Below are positions 1 to 5,184 of a DNA stretch of 5,405 nucleotides, one piece after another. The stretch lies in the NCBI GenBank assembly GCA_027075825.1, contig JALSZZ010000035.1, forward strand, positions 1 to 5,405. Reading direction: 5' to 3'. Made by a program: the position numbers and the translations under genes. This DNA comes from Mariprofundaceae bacterium. GTDB taxonomy: Bacteria > Pseudomonadota > Zetaproteobacteria > Mariprofundales > Mariprofundaceae. Position 1 is the first letter of the stretch. Every line of letters begins with the position of its first letter. The notes under the pieces were generated by a model. The model ran no database searches, was not told the origin of the DNA, and saw nothing but the letters and a program-made list of their open reading frames with translations.

Positions 1-2
1 GG

Positions 3-72
3 GCCGGGAGGCCCCTCCTACAGAAAATCGCACGCGCCGCATCAAATGTAGGAGCGGTCTCCAGACCGCGAA
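3..72. repeat. BIME-like unit 1 (two facing REP-like palindromes)
   Basis: This 70-nt unit contains two REP-like elements in opposite orientation. The left one read on the minus strand and the right one read on the plus strand both begin with GTAGGAG and then run into a GC-rich palindrome. The right palindrome, GCGGTCTCCAGACCGC (54-69), can fold with a 6-7 bp stem. The left side forms a GGGCC/GGCCC stem at 1-14. The heads face each other across about 26 nt. A GTAG-type head next to a palindrome is the known layout of REP sequences spread by RAYT (TnpA-REP) transposases; membership of that group is inferred here. No RAYT gene is in the window. Confidence 0.75.
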
Positions 73-98
73 TGGTTTCGCCACCGCATACATTCGGA

Positions 99-168
99 GC
101 CGGGATGCCCCTCCTACAGAAAATCGCACGCGCCGCAGCAGGTGCAGGAGCGGTCTCCAGACCGCGAA
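99..168. repeat. BIME-like unit 2 (tandem copy of unit 1)
   Basis: This is a second 70-nt copy of the unit at 3-72, differing at about 5 positions by eye, which places the repeat on a 96-nt period with a 26-nt non-repeated spacer (73-98). The right-hand REP head has decayed from GTAGGAG to GCAGGAG. Its palindrome at 150-165 lies about 14 nt past the ppk stop codon, so in the ppk transcript it would form a hairpin right after the gene. It may protect the mRNA 3' end or help termination, but no U-tract follows, so it is not called as an intrinsic terminator. Confidence 0.75.
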
Positions 169-179
169 CCGATCCTGAT

Positions 180-2243
180 TTATTCAGCATCATGACACAG
201 CACATCAATCAGCTTTTGCTGGGCAGAAAATGGCGCGCTGCGCCGGGTAGGGCGAATACGACGGTAACTGCCATCAGGCAATAAACGCCAGGCGCCGCAA
301 TTATCCTTAAGATAATAGCGCAGACCCTCACGAACGATACGACGGCGCAATCTGGCCGACTCCAGCGGGAATGCCGTCTCAACGCGGTTTTTCAGGTTGC
401 GAATCATGCCATCAGCGCTGGAAGCATAGACGATGGGCTTGCCCTGATTGCCGAAATAATAAATACGGCTATGCTCAAGGAAGCGGCCAAGCACGGAACG
501 CACGCGTATGTTCTCGGAAAGCCCTTTGACACCCGGGCGCAAACAGCAAACGCCGCGCACAATCAGATCAATGCGCGTGCCTTGTTGAGAAGCCGCATAA
601 AGCGCATCAATCAATTCAGGATCCTGCAAGCCATTGACCTTGATAATAATCCTTCCTGATGGGAACGTTGCTTCCTTTTCAATCAGGCGAATCAATAAAG
701 GGTGCAGATCAAACGGAGCCTGCACCACTTTTTGCAATGAGGCATTACAGCCAAGGCCGGTAAGCTGCTGGAACAGCAAATGCATATCATTGCCAATCAC
801 CGGATCACAGGTTAACAGTCCAAAATCGGTATAAAAACGGGTGGTGACGCCATGGTAGTTCCCTGTGCCGAGATGGCAGTAGCGCACCAGTTTTCCTTTT
901 TTCTCACGACGCACCACCATCAGCATTTTGGCATGCGTCTTGTAGCCAACCACACCATACACCACATGTACGCCGGCGCGCTGCATGCGCTCGGAAAGCT
1001 GAATATTGTCCGGTTCATCAAAGCGGGCGCGCAATTCCACCACGGCGCACACATCCTTTCCCTGCTGTGCGGCCCGGCACAATGCTTCGACAATGCGCGA
1101 CTGACTTCCGGTGCGATACAGCGTCTGACGAATGGCCAGTACGCTGGCATCCGTCGCGGCCTGTTCAAGCAGGCGAATCACCGGTTCAAATGACTCAAAA
1201 GGGTGATGCAACAGCACATCCCGCCGCCGTAAATAATCGAAAATATCATTGCCATCATCAAGCATGGGGGATGTGGCCTGTTGCATGGGGGCAAACTTCA
1301 GCGCCGGTTCCGTCACCATATCATACACCCGGTCGAGTCTGGAGAGATTCACCGGGCCATGACAGCGATAACACTGATCGGGGCTTAACTGAAACTTCTC
1401 CAGCAGGTAACTGATGCTTTCTTCCGGGCATTCATCGGCGACTTCCAGCCGCACGGTGCGACCAAAGCGACGGTTGGTTTGCAGTCGTCCCTTGACTTCC
1501 AGTTTAAGGTCAGCCATTTCTTCTTCATCAAGGTAAAGCTCCGTATCCCGGGTTACCCGAAACTGATGGCAACCCAGCGCCTTCATGCCCGGAAACAGCT
1601 GTTTAACAAAAGCATGCATGATAGAAGAGAGAAACACAAAGCCATACGGCACATCCGTCAGTTCCTCTGGCAGGCGCACCACACGCGGCAGGGAGCGTGG
1701 CGCTGGCACAATCGCATAACGGTGCTCACGGCCAAAAGCATCCGTCCCGGAAAGTGTGACAATAAAATGCAGGGATTTATTCGCGATTTGCGGAAAAGGA
1801 TGTGCCGGATCAACGCCCAGCGGGCTGATGACCGGCAGCACCTGCTCCTGCATATAATCGGCAAGCCACTCACGCTGTGCCTCACTCCAGTGATTGCGAC
1901 GATAAAACCTGACACCCTGCTGCCGTAACTGCGGCAATAGCTCATCATTGAGCAAACGGTATTGCGCTGCAATCATCTCCCGAACCTGACTGCGCAGGCG
2001 ATCCAGCAGACGCAATAAATCCATGCGGTCAATACCTGCGGTGTGCAGGCCATGATCCAGTTTTTCAAGAATGGCAGCAACCCGCACTTCGAACATTTCA
2101 TCAAGATTGGAACTGGAAATACACAAAAAACGCAGCCGCTCCAACAATGGAATATCCGGGTCTTCAGCCATCGACAAGACCCGGCGGTGAAAGGCCAGAT
2201 GACTTAATTCCCTGTTGAAATATCGGTAATTGCTGGCGGACAC
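180..2243 (-). CDS. ppk: Polyphosphate kinase (PPK1)
   Basis: This enzyme reversibly transfers the ATP gamma-phosphate onto inorganic polyphosphate, in the cytoplasm or at the inner membrane. The 687 residues fit the usual PPK1 length of about 690. The N-terminal domain (about 8-110) holds RFLCISSSNLDEMFEVRVA, followed by the middle domain and two phospholipase-D-like C-terminal domains. The two histidines matching E. coli His435 (autophosphorylated) and His454 are seen as H437 in YKTHAKM and H457 in YCHLGTGN. RGVCCLRPG (563-571) and FLEHSR (H591, matching E. coli His592) are also intact. The GTG start at 2243 is chosen because GGAGG lies 7 nt upstream; the frame stays open to a TTG at 2282 with no comparable site. 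The signature usually written RELSWLxFNxRVL reads RELSHLAFHRRVL here, and SADWMPRNL reads SADGMIRNL. The gene diverges from dsbC. No ppx follows within the window. Confidence 0.97.
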   Translation of the reverse strand: MSASNYRYFNRELSHLAFHRRVLSMAEDPDIPLLERLRFLCISSSNLDEMFEVRVAAILEKLDHGLHTAGIDRMDLLRLLDRLRSQVREMIAAQYRLLNDELLPQLRQQGVRFYRRNHWSEAQREWLADYMQEQVLPVISPLGVDPAHPFPQIANKSLHFIVTLSGTDAFGREHRYAIVPAPRSLPRVVRLPEELTDVPYGFVFLSSIMHAFVKQLFPGMKALGCHQFRVTRDTELYLDEEEMADLKLEVKGRLQTNRRFGRTVRLEVADECPEESISYLLEKFQLSPDQCYRCHGPVNLSRLDRVYDMVTEPALKFAPMQQATSPMLDDGNDIFDYLRRRDVLLHHPFESFEPVIRLLEQAATDASVLAIRQTLYRTGSQSRIVEALCRAAQQGKDVCAVVELRARFDEPDNIQLSERMQRAGVHVVYGVVGYKTHAKMLMVVRREKKGKLVRYCHLGTGNYHGVTTRFYTDFGLLTCDPVIGNDMHLLFQQLTGLGCNASLQKVVQAPFDLHPLLIRLIEKEATFPSGRIIIKVNGLQDPELIDALYAASQQGTRIDLIVRGVCCLRPGVKGLSENIRVRSVLGRFLEHSRIYYFGNQGKPIVYASSADGMIRNLKNRVETAFPLESARLRRRIVREGLRYYLKDNCGAWRLLPDGSYRRIRPTRRSAPFSAQQKLIDVLCHDAE

Positions 2244-2250
2244 GCAGAAA

Positions 2251-2255
2251 CCTCC
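2251..2255 (-). promoter_or_regulatory. Ribosome binding site deciding the ppk start
   Basis: On the minus strand GGAGG is followed by a 7-nt spacer and then GTG at 2243. This spacing matches the dsbC and DUF11-like genes in the window. It supports a GTG start and argues against the TTG 13 codons upstream. Confidence 0.8.
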
Positions 2256-2379
2256 GCTGCTGAGAATCAGGGCGCATGACAACAGCAGTCATCAACATGC
2301 ACATGGCAAGGCTAAGTCGTGCCAATACCGTCGTCCAGCGGCACAATTGCATCCACAGCGCGTTGTGAAAATGAAGAAG

Positions 2380-2391
2380 CCTGAATTCAGG
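2380..2391. repeat. Palindrome CCTGAATTCAGG, copy 1
   Basis: This is a perfect 12-bp palindrome about 137 bp upstream of the ppk start and 6 nt from the edge of MITE copy 1. The same core recurs at 4321-4334, also between genes. The similarity continues on one side: CCTGAATTCAGGTTACAAG here against CCTGAATTCAGGTAATGCAAG on the reverse strand of the other copy. It could be an operator for a dimeric regulator or a short dispersed repeat. No known regulator is assigned. Confidence 0.45.
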
Positions 2392-2397
2392 TTACAA

Positions 2398-2559
2398 GGA
2401 ATCTGTCGGACTTTGGCAATCGTCACGAGAAATAGCGGGATTGAGCCAGATATACGACCTGTTGGCGGCGAATAACAGCGCTATTTAACAAAAACAGGGT
2501 GAAGATATTGACCAATATCCGATTTTTCGCAGTAGATTTGCCAAAGTCCGACAGGCTCC
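2398..2559 (+). mobile_element. MITE copy 1 (non-autonomous, about 162 bp)
   Basis: The left end GGAATCTGTCGGACTTTGGC (2398-2417) and the right end (2540-2559), which reads GGAGCCTGTCGGACTTTGGC on the minus strand, form 20-bp terminal inverted repeats with 2 mismatches. The interior encodes nothing plausible, so a transposase would have to act from elsewhere. A second copy lies inverted at 4994-5154, about 95% identical by eye (7 substitutions and 1 single-base indel). The indel and scattered changes argue against a conserved reading frame. No clear target-site duplication is seen. The parent insertion sequence family is not recognised. The element sits in the dsbC upstream region, about 150 bp before its start codon. 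Confidence 0.88.
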
Positions 2560-2613
2560 AGGCGCCACCACTCTGGCATTGGTAAATATTCGTGAAGATG
2601 CAGTCAACGGTGA

Positions 2614-2657
2614 CAGGCCACTTGCATTTGGTGGATGAACAGGCATGCTGTGGCCTG
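2614..2657. repeat. Inverted repeat in the dsbC leader
   Basis: CAGGCCAC at 2614-2621 and GTGGCCTG at 2650-2657 are perfect 8-bp inverted arms separated by 28 nt, upstream of the dsbC ribosome binding site. The arms could pair in DNA or RNA or be two half-sites, but no function can be assigned and chance is possible. Confidence 0.3.
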
Positions 2658-2697
2658 CTTAATACAATACAGGCGCGCACGGAAGCAGCGCCCTGAT

Positions 2698-2703
2698 GAG
2701 GAG
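2698..2703 (+). promoter_or_regulatory. Ribosome binding site deciding the dsbC start
   Basis: GAGGAG is followed by a 7-nt spacer and ATG at 2711. An in-frame ATG at 2696 overlaps this site and has no Shine-Dalgarno of its own, so 2711 is preferred. The shorter form also gives a cleaner signal peptide starting MRRLLLG. Confidence 0.8.
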
Positions 2704-2710
2704 TTTGATT

Positions 2711-3421
2711 ATGCGTCGATTGTTGTTGGGCGTGCTGTGTGCCGGCATGTTCGCAGGCATGGCCTGGGCTGGCTCTGCCCCCGAAGAAATCGCCAACACT
2801 ATTCGCAAGGCCAATACGGACCTGCCCATTGCCGAGGTGAATACCACCGATATTCCGGGGATTTATGAGCTTCGCGTTGGCAATAATGTGTTTTATACCG
2901 AAAAAACAGGCAGCTATATTATCGCTGGCGGTCATATTTTTAACACCAAAACCAAACAGGATCTGACAGCAGCGCGACTGGAAGTGATCAATAAAGTGGA
3001 CTGGAATGCTCTGCCATTGGATAAAGCTATTGTTTCGGGTAATCCAAAGGGTAAGGAAATTGCCATTTTTACCGATCCTGACTGCCCTTATTGTCGCAAG
3101 CTGGAAAAAAGCCTGGAAGGTCAGGATCAACTGAAGATTTATACCTTCCTGTTTCCGCTGGAAAGGCTTCATCCCCATGCCCGCGAGCATGCAACGGCGA
3201 TCTGGTGCTCCAAAAATCCGCATAAAACGCTTCAGGATCTGATGATTCACGGCAAGGTTCCTGCCAGCAAGGGCGATTGCGAGACACCGATTGATGATAT
3301 TCAGGCGCTGGCTCAGCGGTTTAATATTCGCGGTACGCCGACCATGGTAGCCAGCGATGGCCGGAAGCGTTCAGGTGCGGCCTCCGTGGAAACCCTGCTT
3401 AGCTGGCTGGATCAGAAGTAA
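2711..3421 (+). CDS. dsbC: Thiol:disulfide interchange protein DsbC
   Basis: This is a periplasmic disulfide isomerase that reshuffles wrong disulfides in exported proteins; in E. coli it is kept reduced by DsbD. The 236-residue precursor equals the E. coli length. Residues 1-20 form a Sec signal peptide (basic MRR, hydrophobic core, AWA before GSAPEE). Residues of about 21-80 match the DsbC dimerisation domain, including IPGIYELRVGNNVFYTEKTG. The thioredoxin-like domain carries the CPYC active site (C125, C128) in FTDPDCPYCRKLE and the cis-proline motif RGTPTMV (P210). A second cysteine pair, C166 and C190, fits the structural disulfide of DsbC. The LHPHA segment after the active site is also typical. 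The exonuclease gene begins 4 nt after the stop, suggesting one transcript. A DsbG-type paralogue is less likely given the length and the CPYC motif. Confidence 0.95.
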   Translation: MRRLLLGVLCAGMFAGMAWAGSAPEEIANTIRKANTDLPIAEVNTTDIPGIYELRVGNNVFYTEKTGSYIIAGGHIFNTKTKQDLTAARLEVINKVDWNALPLDKAIVSGNPKGKEIAIFTDPDCPYCRKLEKSLEGQDQLKIYTFLFPLERLHPHAREHATAIWCSKNPHKTLQDLMIHGKVPASKGDCETPIDDIQALAQRFNIRGTPTMVASDGRKRSGAASVETLLSWLDQK

Positions 3422-3425
3422 TCCC

Positions 3426-4250
3426 ATGCGCAGGGACATTATCGTTTTCGACATTGAAACCATTCCTGATGCTGATGCAGCAAGGCGTTTGCTTCATCTT
3501 GAAGAAGCAGATGACAGCAAGGCGCGTGATGCCCTGCGCGATTATTTTCTCGAAAAAACTGATGGCCGGAACGATTTTCCGCGCCAGCCGTTTCATCAGG
3601 TCGTCAGCATTGCCTATGCCTTTTTTCAGCGCGAACAGGGCGAGAATGGCCCGGAACTGGTGTTGCGAAAAATTGCCGCCGGTGGCCAGGAAGATGATGA
3701 CGAAGCCGCTTTGCTGCAGGGCTTTTTTCACCTGATTGAGTCACGGGCGCCAACACTGGTCAGTTTTAATGGCCGGGGCTTTGATGCGCCTGTGCTTAAG
3801 TACCGGGCCATGGTGCACGGCCTGCGCTGTCCGCGCTGGTTTTCTGAAGGCGATAAATGGAGTAATTATGATGCTCGCTTTGATCGTCAGTATCATCTTG
3901 ATCTGCTGGAACTGCTGTCGGATTATGGCGCTTCTGCCCGCTGCACCTTGCATGAGGTGGCGACCAGTTTTGCCATTCCCGGTAAGCTGGATGTGGCGGG
4001 CGATGATGTGCGGGCTATGTTTGAGCAGGGATTGATTGGCGATATTCGCCGTTATTGTGAAACAGATGTTTGCAGCACGGCGCTGGTCTGGCTGCGCTGG
4101 TTGCATTTTAGCGGTGGTATCTCAACCGCTGCCTGGCAACGGGTGGTAGCGGGCATGTACCACTATTTGCAAACAACGGAAGACAGTCCGCATTTTGAAC
4201 ACTTCCTTCGAGCATGGCAGGCCATGGACAAGCATTTGTCAACACTGTAA
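3426..4250 (+). CDS. Predicted PolB-like DEDDy 3'-5' exonuclease
   Basis: This is a stand-alone nuclease of the family related to the proofreading domain of B-family DNA polymerases (PF10108-like). It is expected to act in the cytoplasm and remove nucleotides from 3' ends using two metal ions. The 274 residues show Exo I FDIET (D9, E11), Exo II SFNGRGFD (N115, D120), HLDLLELLSDYGA (D159) and Exo III YCETD (Y210, D214), so the YxxxD form of Exo III is met. No polymerase domain follows. ATG 3426 is chosen because it gives the family-typical N-terminus MRRDIIVFDIET; an in-frame ATG at 3357 would overlap dsbC heavily. It has no strong Shine-Dalgarno sequence, so with 4 nt between the genes its translation probably depends on dsbC. 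The in vivo substrate of this family is not well established. Confidence 0.92.
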   Translation: MRRDIIVFDIETIPDADAARRLLHLEEADDSKARDALRDYFLEKTDGRNDFPRQPFHQVVSIAYAFFQREQGENGPELVLRKIAAGGQEDDDEAALLQGFFHLIESRAPTLVSFNGRGFDAPVLKYRAMVHGLRCPRWFSEGDKWSNYDARFDRQYHLDLLELLSDYGASARCTLHEVATSFAIPGKLDVAGDDVRAMFEQGLIGDIRRYCETDVCSTALVWLRWLHFSGGISTAAWQRVVAGMYHYLQTTEDSPHFEHFLRAWQAMDKHLSTL

Positions 4251-4320
4251 GCGGCAACCGGGCATTGCGCCGTACATTGACAAGTTGCCTGCAAACGCTG
4301 AGCTTGTGTCGTCTTGCATT

Positions 4321-4334
4321 ACCTGAATTCAGGT
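4321..4334. repeat. Palindrome ACCTGAATTCAGGT, copy 2
   Basis: This is a perfect 14-bp palindrome in the 131-bp gap before the DUF11-like gene, 48 bp upstream of its start. It shares CCTGAATTCAGGT with the palindrome at 2380-2391. It falls between weak promoter-like hexamers TTGCAT (4314-4319) and CAATAT (4335-4340), with a 15-bp spacer. A perfect TTGACA at 4277-4282 has no good -10 partner. An operator role is possible but unproven. Confidence 0.45.
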
Positions 4335-4369
4335 CAATATCCGGCGTAAGCGCTCTGCATTTCATCCAC

Positions 4370-4374
4370 AGGAG
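4370..4374 (+). promoter_or_regulatory. Ribosome binding site deciding the DUF11-like gene start
   Basis: AGGAG is followed by a 7-nt spacer and ATG at 4382. An in-frame ATG at 4376 is only 1 nt from the site, too close to be used efficiently. Confidence 0.75.
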
Positions 4375-4381
4375 TATGCTG

Positions 4382-4882
4382 ATGAATCCTTCAGGCCGCC
4401 ACTTCATGACCTTATTGCTTGCCCTGTCCATCTTTATCCCGGCAACAGTCTGGGCCAAACCTGATGTCAAGATCAGGATTGAGGCATTAAAGCAGGTTGT
4501 CGTGATGGAAAATGGCAAAAAAGTGATCAAACGGGTACCGGCGAAAGAGGCCAAACCTGGCGATACGGTCATTTTTCAACTGCATTACCACAACGAAGGC
4601 GATCAGCCAGCCATCAACGCGGCGCTGATTGATCCCGTGCCTCTGGAAACCATGTATATCAAGGGTTCAGCCTTTGGCCCTGGCAGTACGATTACGTTCT
4701 CTGCCGATGACGGGAAAACGTATGCCACACCGGAAAAACTGGTACGTACCGTAAAAAAAGCCGATGGCACCGTAAAAACCACTGTTATCCCCCCGCGTTT
4801 TTACACCCATATTCGCTGGCTGATCAAGAAGATTCCGCCAGGGAAAGGTGGCGTGTGCTCATTTCAGGTGGAACTGAAATAA
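4382..4882 (+). CDS. Secreted protein with a single DUF11-like domain
   Basis: The function is unknown. The 166-residue protein has a predicted Sec signal peptide (about 1-25): polar start, hydrophobic run MTLLLALSIFIPATVWA, then KPDVKI. The mature part resembles one DUF11-type beta-sandwich repeat: PGDTVIFQLHYHNEGDQPA (59-77) and IDPVPLETMYIKGSAFG (83-99) follow the usual pattern of a PGD turn, an N-x-G-D loop, and a DP-P motif before a Y-x-GSA stretch. FYTHIRWLIKKIPPGKGG near the C-terminus also fits this class. DUF11 domains usually occur as tandem repeats in large surface proteins; a lone copy is small. No transmembrane anchor, lipobox or sorting signal is seen, and the mature protein has one cysteine (C159). 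It starts 131 nt after the exonuclease stop, so it may have its own promoter. The domain call rests on pattern recognition. Confidence 0.82.
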   Translation: MNPSGRHFMTLLLALSIFIPATVWAKPDVKIRIEALKQVVVMENGKKVIKRVPAKEAKPGDTVIFQLHYHNEGDQPAINAALIDPVPLETMYIKGSAFGPGSTITFSADDGKTYATPEKLVRTVKKADGTVKTTVIPPRFYTHIRWLIKKIPPGKGGVCSFQVELK

Positions 4883-4915
4883 ACACGCATCCGCGCCGGT
4901 TGCCTGACATCAGGC
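4861..4915 (+). repeat. Two small inverted repeats at the 3' end of the DUF11-like gene
   Basis: ATTTCAG/CTGAAAT (4861-4880) is a perfect 7-bp inverted repeat with a 6-nt loop that runs into the stop codon. GCCTGACATCAGGC (4902-4915) is a second perfect inverted repeat with a very small loop. Neither is followed at once by a T-run (a pyrimidine-rich stretch comes at 4941-4960), so they are not called as an intrinsic terminator, though they may affect transcript ends. Confidence 0.35.
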
Positions 4916-4993
4916 TGCTGTTCCCGTCCGTCCGCTGTATGTTGCTTTCTTGTCTTTTTGGTGGAGATTATGCGCCATGCAGGCGTGCTTCCA

Positions 4994-5154
4994 GGAGTCT
5001 GTCGGACTTTGGCGAATCTACTGCGAAAAATCGGATATTGGCCAAATCTTCGCCCTGTTTTTGTTAAATAGCGCTGCTATTCGCCGCCAACAGGTCGTAT
5101 ATTTGGCTCAATCCCGCTATTTCTCGTGACGATTGCCAAAGTCCGACAGACTCC
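4994..5154 (-). mobile_element. MITE copy 2 (inverted relative to copy 1)
   Basis: The ends are GGAGTCTGTCGGACTTTGGC (4994-5013) and its exact reverse complement (5135-5154). The match extends 3 bp further out on both sides (CCA and TGG), so the perfect inverted repeat is 23 bp over 4991-5157. The reverse complement of the 161-bp element aligns end to end with 2398-2559. No transposase and no clear direct target duplication are visible. Its perfect termini suggest it is the less decayed copy. It ends 30 bp before the start codon of the kinase-like gene, so it lies within the leader or promoter region of that gene. Confidence 0.9.
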
Positions 5155-5173
5155 TGGCGTTGAAGAAACCACA

Positions 5174-5179
5174 GGGGAG
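5174..5179 (+). promoter_or_regulatory. Ribosome binding site of the kinase-like gene
   Basis: GGGGAG lies 5 nt before ATG 5185 and 8 nt before GTG 5188. Either codon could be the start, and the proteins would differ by one residue. The upstream frame is closed by a TGA at 5161-5163. Confidence 0.65.
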
Positions 5180-5184
5180 AGTGC

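Larger units (their letters stand above)
2244..2710. other. Intergenic region between divergent ppk and dsbC
   Basis: This 467-bp stretch has no convincing gene. From left to right it holds the ppk leader (2244-2379), a palindrome (2380-2391), MITE copy 1 (2398-2559), and the dsbC leader (2560-2710) with a widely spaced inverted repeat. No strong sigma-70 promoter pair is visible for either gene. The best -10-like match for dsbC is TACAAT at 2663-2668, preceded by a TGC at 2656-2658 but lacking a matching -35. Open frames that cross this region run through the mobile element and look like shadows. Confidence 0.7.
4883..5184. other. Intergenic region before the kinase-like gene
   Basis: This 302-bp gap contains the inverted repeat at 4902-4915, a pyrimidine-rich stretch (4941-4960), MITE copy 2 (4994-5154) and the ribosome binding site of the kinase-like gene. 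No clear promoter is seen. Small open frames here run into the mobile element and have no family resemblance. Confidence 0.65.

Noticed and set aside
1..168. CRISPR array
   Set aside because: There are only two repeat units, each 70 nt and made of paired palindromes; repeat and spacer sizes do not fit CRISPR, while the GTAGGAG heads fit REP/BIME elements.
2244..2282. Longer ppk reading frame starting at TTG 2282
   Set aside because: There is no good Shine-Dalgarno at the right distance, the extra 13 residues do not resemble PPK1 N-termini, and GGAGG sits 7 nt before GTG 2243.
2310..2326. Sigma-54-like TTGGCACG on the minus strand upstream of ppk
   Set aside because: The downstream GC element is one base too close and reads TTAGC rather than TTGC, so the required spacing is not met.
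2423..3250. 275-codon minus-strand open frame opposite dsbC
   Set aside because: It lies antisense to a clear dsbC, ends inside MITE copy 1 and shows no recognisable domain or credible start site.
3357..3425. Upstream ATG extension of the exonuclease gene
   Set aside because: It would overlap the last 65 bases of dsbC, and the family-typical N-terminus begins at ATG 3426.
4277..4305. Perfect TTGACA as a promoter for the DUF11-like gene
   Set aside because: No -10 hexamer close to TATAAT occurs 16-18 bp downstream.
4970..5071. 33-residue open frame starting MRHAGVLPG and running into MITE copy 2
   Set aside because: Its GGAG is only 3 nt from the ATG, most of the frame is mobile element, and removing the element does not join it to a downstream gene.
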